In this document: positions 60,122-64,000 of the stretch, in pieces
How the letters are laid out: every line of letters begins with the position of its first letter
Position numbering within the stretch: position 1 is the stretch's first letter
From: Williamsia sp. 1138
GTDB lineage: Bacteria; Actinomycetota; Actinomycetes; Mycobacteriales; Mycobacteriaceae
NCBI RefSeq assembly: GCF_002095435.2
Contig: NZ_MJEJ02000045.1
Location: forward strand, 141,697 to 205,696
Length of the DNA stretch: 64,000 bases
Direction: 5' to 3'
Notes under the pieces: model-generated
What the model saw: only the letters and a program-made list of their open reading frames with translations
What the model was told of the DNA's origin: nothing
Databases searched by the model: none
Position numbers and translations under genes: made by a program

Positions 60122-62658
60122 ACCTGCCACGGCCACTGGGATCTCTCGGTGCAGGATTCACCAGGATCAGGCTCGTCAACATACGTGAGCTCCTCGGGCA
60201 CCGGCTGCGGGTCACCACCTCGCTGCTCGTGGTCGTCGTCGCCTCGGCGCTGCTGGTGGCGGTTCTCGGTACCTACGGCTCGCTGACGGCGTCGGTGCAG
60301 AAGCTGAGCGCGACCATCTCCGGCACCGCTGATCTCGAGATCGCTGGCATCGTCGACTCCGGGGTGAGCGATGAGCTGTTGGGGGAGATCCGTCGTGACG
60401 CGCCTGCCGCAAGAAGCGTTGTGCCACTGATCAACAGCCCCGTATTCGTCGATGGTGAACGAACCACCGTGTTGGGCAGCGACAACAACATCACCGCCAT
60501 CAGCGGCGGGCTGCGTGATGCGGTGTCGCAAGCGGCGGGTGGTGAAGGGACCGATCTCACCACGCTGATGTCAGGCATCAGTGTCGGGAAGGCCACCGGA
60601 CTGCAGCAGGGGCAACAGGTTTCGATCAACGGGGTCGAGACCACGGTCACCACGGTGATCGACGCTCCCGAGGCAGACACCATCAATGGTGGACGGTTCA
60701 TCTTCGCCTACCTGGGACTGGCGCAGGAACTGACCGCCCACGAGGGCCGGGTCGACTCGATCCTGGTCACCAAAGAACCCGGGACCACCACCGACCAGTT
60801 GCGTGAGCAGCTGAACTCGGTGGTCCAGGGCCGCGCCGTCGTCGTCAACCCCGATTTCCGGGCAAAGCAGGCGGAGACCGCGAGCTCGGTGACCCGGAAC
60901 TCGACCTTGCTGGTCTCGCTGATCTCACTGGTGATCGCGGGATTCCTGGTGTTCAACACCATGAACATGGCGGTGGCGTCGCGACGGTCGTCCATCGCGA
61001 TGATCCGCGCGCTCGGCGGCAGACGCGGTCCGCTGGTCGCCGACCTGATCGGTGAGGCAGCGTTGTTCGGCTTGGTGGGTGGGCTGATCGGTGTCCCGGT
61101 CGGCATCTTGGCCGGGCGGTGGGCGATCGCGCAACTGCCCGACATCTTGTCGTCGTACGGCGCCACGGTCGAGTTCGGACTGCCGATCTATGCCGCTCCG
61201 GCCGCGGTCATCGCGTGCGTACTGGCCTGTTGCGGCGCAAGCGTATTGGCCGCGCGGTCGGTGTTCACGGTGTCGCCGATCGAGGCGATGTCGAGCAGTG
61301 CTGCCGCCGGCTCACCAGCGGGCCGCGGGGTCGCGGTGAAGGTGTGCGCGGTCCTGGGGATCGTGTTGATCGTCCTCGGCGTGATCATGGCGAACACGAT
61401 CAAAGGACAGGTCGTCGCGACTGCCGGCATCGTGTTCTGTCTCGGCATGCTGCTGGTGGCGTTTGCGATCACCAAGCCCCTGGTCGCCGCCGTCAGTGCA
61501 TTGGCCGGCCGATTGGGCGGCCCAGGCACCCTCAGTGCCGTCAACACCGAGCGCGCACCGCGTCGGGCGTGGGCGACCCTGATGACGGTCGCCGTCGCGA
61601 TCACGGTGGGACTGTGCACCTCTGGTGTCATGAACAACCTGGTGTCGTCGATCACGAACTCGTTGGACGGGTTGGCCGACACCGATTTCTACGTGTCGTC
61701 GCAGGAGAAGTCGAGCATCCCGGACGGCCCGATCATCGATCCGGCGGTCGGCTCCGCGGTCTCGCAGCTACCCGGCGTCGAGCGGGTGGTCGGCGGGCAG
61801 TGGGCGTCGATCAACGTCGGTGAGTCCCGGGTGATGTTCCAGGGCTTGAGTCCCGGCACGAGTGCGCCGTTCATCCGCAAGGGCTCACCGGAAGTGATCG
61901 ATGAAGTACTCGCAGGTCGTGGCATCATCATGTCGCGAACCCTGGCGGGCAACCTCGGGGTCGCGACCGGTGACGACGTCGAGATCGCCTCTCCCACCGG
62001 CTATCACACCTTGCCTGTGCTGCAGCTGGTCGACTATGTGACCGTCAACTCCGGTACCGCCGCGATCTCGCACGACCTGCTGTCGGAGTGGTTCAACCGC
62101 CCGGGCGACACCTTCTTACAGGTGACGGCAGCGCCCGGCGTCGACAAGGAGCAGTTGCGAGGCGAAATCGAAGCGGCCGCCGCGGGCGCCACGACGATGC
62201 CGATCAACGTCTACACCGGCCAGGAGGGCCTCGACGCGACCAAGGCATCGGTCGAACAGTCCGGTGCGTTCGCCATCGCCATTCAATGGATTGTCGCGGT
62301 GGTCGCGGCCATCGCGCTGCTCAACACGCTGCTGTTGTCGGTGATCGAGCGCAGACGCGAGTTGGGTGTGCTGCGCGCGATGGGGGCGTCGAGAAAGTTC
62401 GTGCAGAGGATGGTGCTCGCCGAAGCGGCAGCTGTCGCCGCGGTCGGATCTCTGCTCGGAGTCGTGATGGGCACGGGGCTGCACATCGTCGGCAACAAGA
62501 TCCTCACGCAGACGACGTCGGTGCAGGTGCAGTATTCGCCGCAACTGGTCATCGGTCTGTATGTCGTCACGGCCTTTGCCCTCTGTTTCGCCGGCGCCTT
62601 CTTCCCCGCCGCCCGCGCCGGCCGGATGAACATCAGCGAAGCAATACTCACCGAGTAA
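60118..62658 (+). CDS. FtsX/MacB-like ABC permease with two FtsX domains
   Basis: 846 residues. N-terminal membrane segment (VTTSLLVVVVASALLVAVLG), a periplasmic-type domain (~50-255), then FtsX domain one (NSTLLVSLISLVIAGFLVFN, followed by segments to ~440), further segments ~400-500, a second extracytoplasmic domain (~510-720) and FtsX domain two (~720-846, VERRRELGVLRAMGAS-like motif near 755). Exports lipid, peptide or drug, or drives a periplasmic partner; which is unknown. GTG 60118 overlaps the ATPase stop. A dispersed palindrome half lies 9 bases after the stop. Confidence 0.87.
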   Translation: MNLPRPLGSLGAGFTRIRLVNIRELLGHRLRVTTSLLVVVVASALLVAVLGTYGSLTASVQKLSATISGTADLEIAGIVDSGVSDELLGEIRRDAPAARSVVPLINSPVFVDGERTTVLGSDNNITAISGGLRDAVSQAAGGEGTDLTTLMSGISVGKATGLQQGQQVSINGVETTVTTVIDAPEADTINGGRFIFAYLGLAQELTAHEGRVDSILVTKEPGTTTDQLREQLNSVVQGRAVVVNPDFRAKQAETASSVTRNSTLLVSLISLVIAGFLVFNTMNMAVASRRSSIAMIRALGGRRGPLVADLIGEAALFGLVGGLIGVPVGILAGRWAIAQLPDILSSYGATVEFGLPIYAAPAAVIACVLACCGASVLAARSVFTVSPIEAMSSSAAAGSPAGRGVAVKVCAVLGIVLIVLGVIMANTIKGQVVATAGIVFCLGMLLVAFAITKPLVAAVSALAGRLGGPGTLSAVNTERAPRRAWATLMTVAVAITVGLCTSGVMNNLVSSITNSLDGLADTDFYVSSQEKSSIPDGPIIDPAVGSAVSQLPGVERVVGGQWASINVGESRVMFQGLSPGTSAPFIRKGSPEVIDEVLAGRGIIMSRTLAGNLGVATGDDVEIASPTGYHTLPVLQLVDYVTVNSGTAAISHDLLSEWFNRPGDTFLQVTAAPGVDKEQLRGEIEAAAAGATTMPINVYTGQEGLDATKASVEQSGAFAIAIQWIVAVVAAIALLNTLLLSVIERRRELGVLRAMGASRKFVQRMVLAEAAAVAAVGSLLGVVMGTGLHIVGNKILTQTTSVQVQYSPQLVIGLYVVTAFALCFAGAFFPAARAGRMNISEAILTE

Positions 62659-62666
62659 TCCCCCAA

Positions 62667-62683
62667 CCCCGATGATGGGTCCT
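62667..62683. repeat. Half copy of the dispersed palindrome, cut by the IS
   Basis: CCCCGATGATGGGTCCT matches the left arm of the family (copy 1 reads GATGGTGGGTCCTGG). After the final CT the sequence stops matching, and IS110-type non-coding DNA begins. The right half is expected beyond the window. Confidence 0.65.
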
Positions 62684-62710
62684 CAGTGTGACTCTTGTGT
62701 TGCCGCTCTG

Positions 62711-62816
62711 GCGGTGGTTGGGTCCTGATCACCTGGTGTTTGGCTCTTGATGGGCCTACCGGCATCACCATCAAAGGGTGAGGTCTGGTCTCCAAAAGTT
62801 GTGCCAACACCAGGTG
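62711..62816 (+). ncRNA. Candidate bridge RNA in the IS110 left end
   Basis: IS110-family recombinases are guided by a structured RNA from the non-coding end. Here CACCTGGTGTTTGGC (62730-62744) pairs with GCCAACACCAGGTG (62803-62816) with one bulge, enclosing a small stem TTGATGG/CCATCAA (62747-62753 with 62768-62774) and its loop. Just 5', TTGGGTCCTGATC repeats the target-side TGGGTCCT at 62677-62683... as a target guide should. Exact ends are unknown. Confidence 0.45.
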
Positions 62817-62930
62817 TGATGGACCGACCGATGTGGCTTGATAGGAGCGTGGCACCGCCCCCAACTGAGGATTGCCCACCGGCCGGCCCAACCGTCCCTG
62901 TCCCTGTTTCTGAATCAGGAGGCAACCACC

Positions 62931-63986
62931 ATGGTTGTTGTTGGAGTCGATGTACACAAGTCCACTCACACATTCGTCGCCGTCGATTCCGTCGGCAAGA
63001 AGCTAGGCCACCTCACCTCTGCGGCCACCACCGAAGGGCACCACACAGCGATCAACTGGGCACTCACCGAGTTCGGTGGCGATCTGGTGTGGGGTATCGA
63101 GGACTGCCGGCAGATGTCGACCCGCCTCGAGCGCGACCTGCTCGGCGCCGGCCAGACCGCGGTGCGCGTACCCACCAAGTTGATGGCCCAAGCCCGCTCC
63201 AGCGCTCGCACCCGCGGCAAGTCAGATCCCATCGACGCCCTGGCCGTGGCGCGAGCGGTACTACGCGAACCGGACCTGCCCGCCGCTGGCGCCGACCCCC
63301 AATCCCGCGAGTTACGGCTCCTCGTCGACTACCGGGAAGTCGCTGTCGCCCAACGCACTGCGTCAATCAACCGACTGCTGTGGCGGGTCCATGAGATCAA
63401 TCCCGCCTACGCTCCCAAACCCCGGTCGCTGAGCATGAACAAGCACCAAAAAATACTCGCCACCCATCTCGCGAACCACACCAGCCTCCTCGCCGACATC
63501 GCCCGCGCGGAACTCGACGACATCATCTCGCTGACAGCCCGGATCAACAAGCTCGCCACCGAGATCGGCAAGCGAGTACGCCAACTGGTGCCGACCTTGC
63601 TCGAGTTGCCCGGCTGTGCCGAACTGACCGCCGGCAAAATCGTCGGCGAAACCGCCGGCATCTCCCGCTTCCGCTCCGCCGACGCCTACGCCAGCTACGC
63701 CGGCACAGCACCCATCCCCGTCTGGTCCGGCAACAGCGCCGGCCGCGTGCGACTACCCCGACACGGCAACCGACAGCTCAATACCGCACTGCACCGCATC
63801 GCCCTGACCCAAATCCGCCTCGAAGACTCCGACGGCTACACCTACTACCGCAACCGCCTCGCCGCCAACGACACCAAAACTTCAGCCCTACGGTGCCTGC
63901 GACGACGACTCATCCGCACCGTCTACCAACGACTCACCACCGACGCCCACACGCACCCCGCACCGACCGAACAAGCCGCCGCTTGA
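62931..63986 (+). CDS. IS110-family transposase
   Basis: 351 residues. N-terminal DEDD RuvC-like domain: VVVGVDVHKSTHTFVAVD (Asp), WGIEDCRQMSTRL (Glu-Asp) and RGKSDPIDALAVARAVL (Asp). C-terminal Transposase_20 domain with LLELPGCAELTAGKIVGE and TAPIPVWSGNSAGR, which holds the catalytic Ser. AGGAGG at 62918-62923 fixes the ATG at 62931. The reading frame is intact, so the element may be active. Confidence 0.93.
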   Translation: MVVVGVDVHKSTHTFVAVDSVGKKLGHLTSAATTEGHHTAINWALTEFGGDLVWGIEDCRQMSTRLERDLLGAGQTAVRVPTKLMAQARSSARTRGKSDPIDALAVARAVLREPDLPAAGADPQSRELRLLVDYREVAVAQRTASINRLLWRVHEINPAYAPKPRSLSMNKHQKILATHLANHTSLLADIARAELDDIISLTARINKLATEIGKRVRQLVPTLLELPGCAELTAGKIVGETAGISRFRSADAYASYAGTAPIPVWSGNSAGRVRLPRHGNRQLNTALHRIALTQIRLEDSDGYTYYRNRLAANDTKTSALRCLRRRLIRTVYQRLTTDAHTHPAPTEQAAA

Positions 63987-64000
63987 CATAGGAGCAACTT

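Larger units (their letters stand above)
62684..64000 (+). mobile_element. IS110-family insertion sequence, right end not in window
   Basis: One transposase gene with a ~247-base non-coding left end and no terminal inverted repeats, the IS110 plan. The left end is placed at 62684, after the CT that closes the palindrome half. Only 14 bases follow the transposase stop before the window ends, so the right boundary is not seen. Confidence 0.75.

Overview
The window is high-GC actinobacterial chromosome. Gene order over much of it matches the mycobacterial block from Rv0487 to about Rv0531 (YbjN, gpm, senX3-regX3, Ppx/GppA, proC, rex/hem genes, hemL, ccdA-resB-ccsA). Many genes show GTG/TTG starts, 4-base start/stop overlaps and leaderless promoters. 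Together these point to a mycolic-acid actinomycete (order Mycobacteriales); Gordonia or a close relative is my best guess from memory of gene content, not from a search.

Layout. 1-15.3 kb: YbjN-like protein, acyl-CoA ligase, MFS exporter, PtpB-type phosphatase, phosphoglycerate mutase, SenX3-RegX3, Cys-rich protein, Ppx/GppA, a membrane protein, sugar isomerase, thioesterase, ProC, a small DNA-binding protein and a 33-residue ribosomal-type peptide. 15.4-20.0 kb: epimerase-like protein, PlsC-type acyltransferase, HD protein, SerB1-like phosphatase, glutaredoxin. 20.0-26.0 kb: redox-controlled haem operon rex-hemA-hemC-hemD-hemB behind a perfect Rex operator. 26.0-28.4 kb: a protein built of two diverged repeats, then three overlapping membrane-protein genes.

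28.6-49.9 kb is the accessory segment lying between hemB and hemL. It holds an acyl-CoA dehydrogenase; a small pyrimidine-type module (Fcy1-like deaminase, IPNS-type dioxygenase, PucR regulator, NCS1 permease); a translationally coupled agmatine/putrescine-to-succinate operon (AguA, succinate-semialdehyde dehydrogenase, copper amine oxidase, GABA aminotransferase, aminobutyraldehyde dehydrogenase) with a divergent second PucR; and a visibly more AT-rich ESX/type VII-like cassette: a small EspC-like gene, a coupled 805-residue WXG-start protein, and a tandem array of three related lipoproteins. The last lipoprotein is a decayed pseudogene fused to a remnant of the EspC-like gene. 50.0-56.2 kb: hemL, a histidine phosphatase and the System II cytochrome c maturation operon. 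56.2-62.7 kb: EspR-like and BldC-like regulators, a DUF4229-type protein, a Cds1-like PLP enzyme and an ABC/FtsX exporter. 62.7-64.0 kb: an IS110-family element running to or past the window edge.

Two families of dispersed palindromes run through the intergenic DNA. One (about 60-80 bp, arms like CCCGATGATGGGT) has three whole copies and one half copy. The half copy ends exactly where the IS110 element appears to begin, and the non-coding left end of the IS carries a match to the target plus a long stem, as expected for a bridge RNA. The most interesting targets are the ESX-like effector/lipoprotein cassette, the IS110/palindrome relationship and the pyrimidine dioxygenase module.
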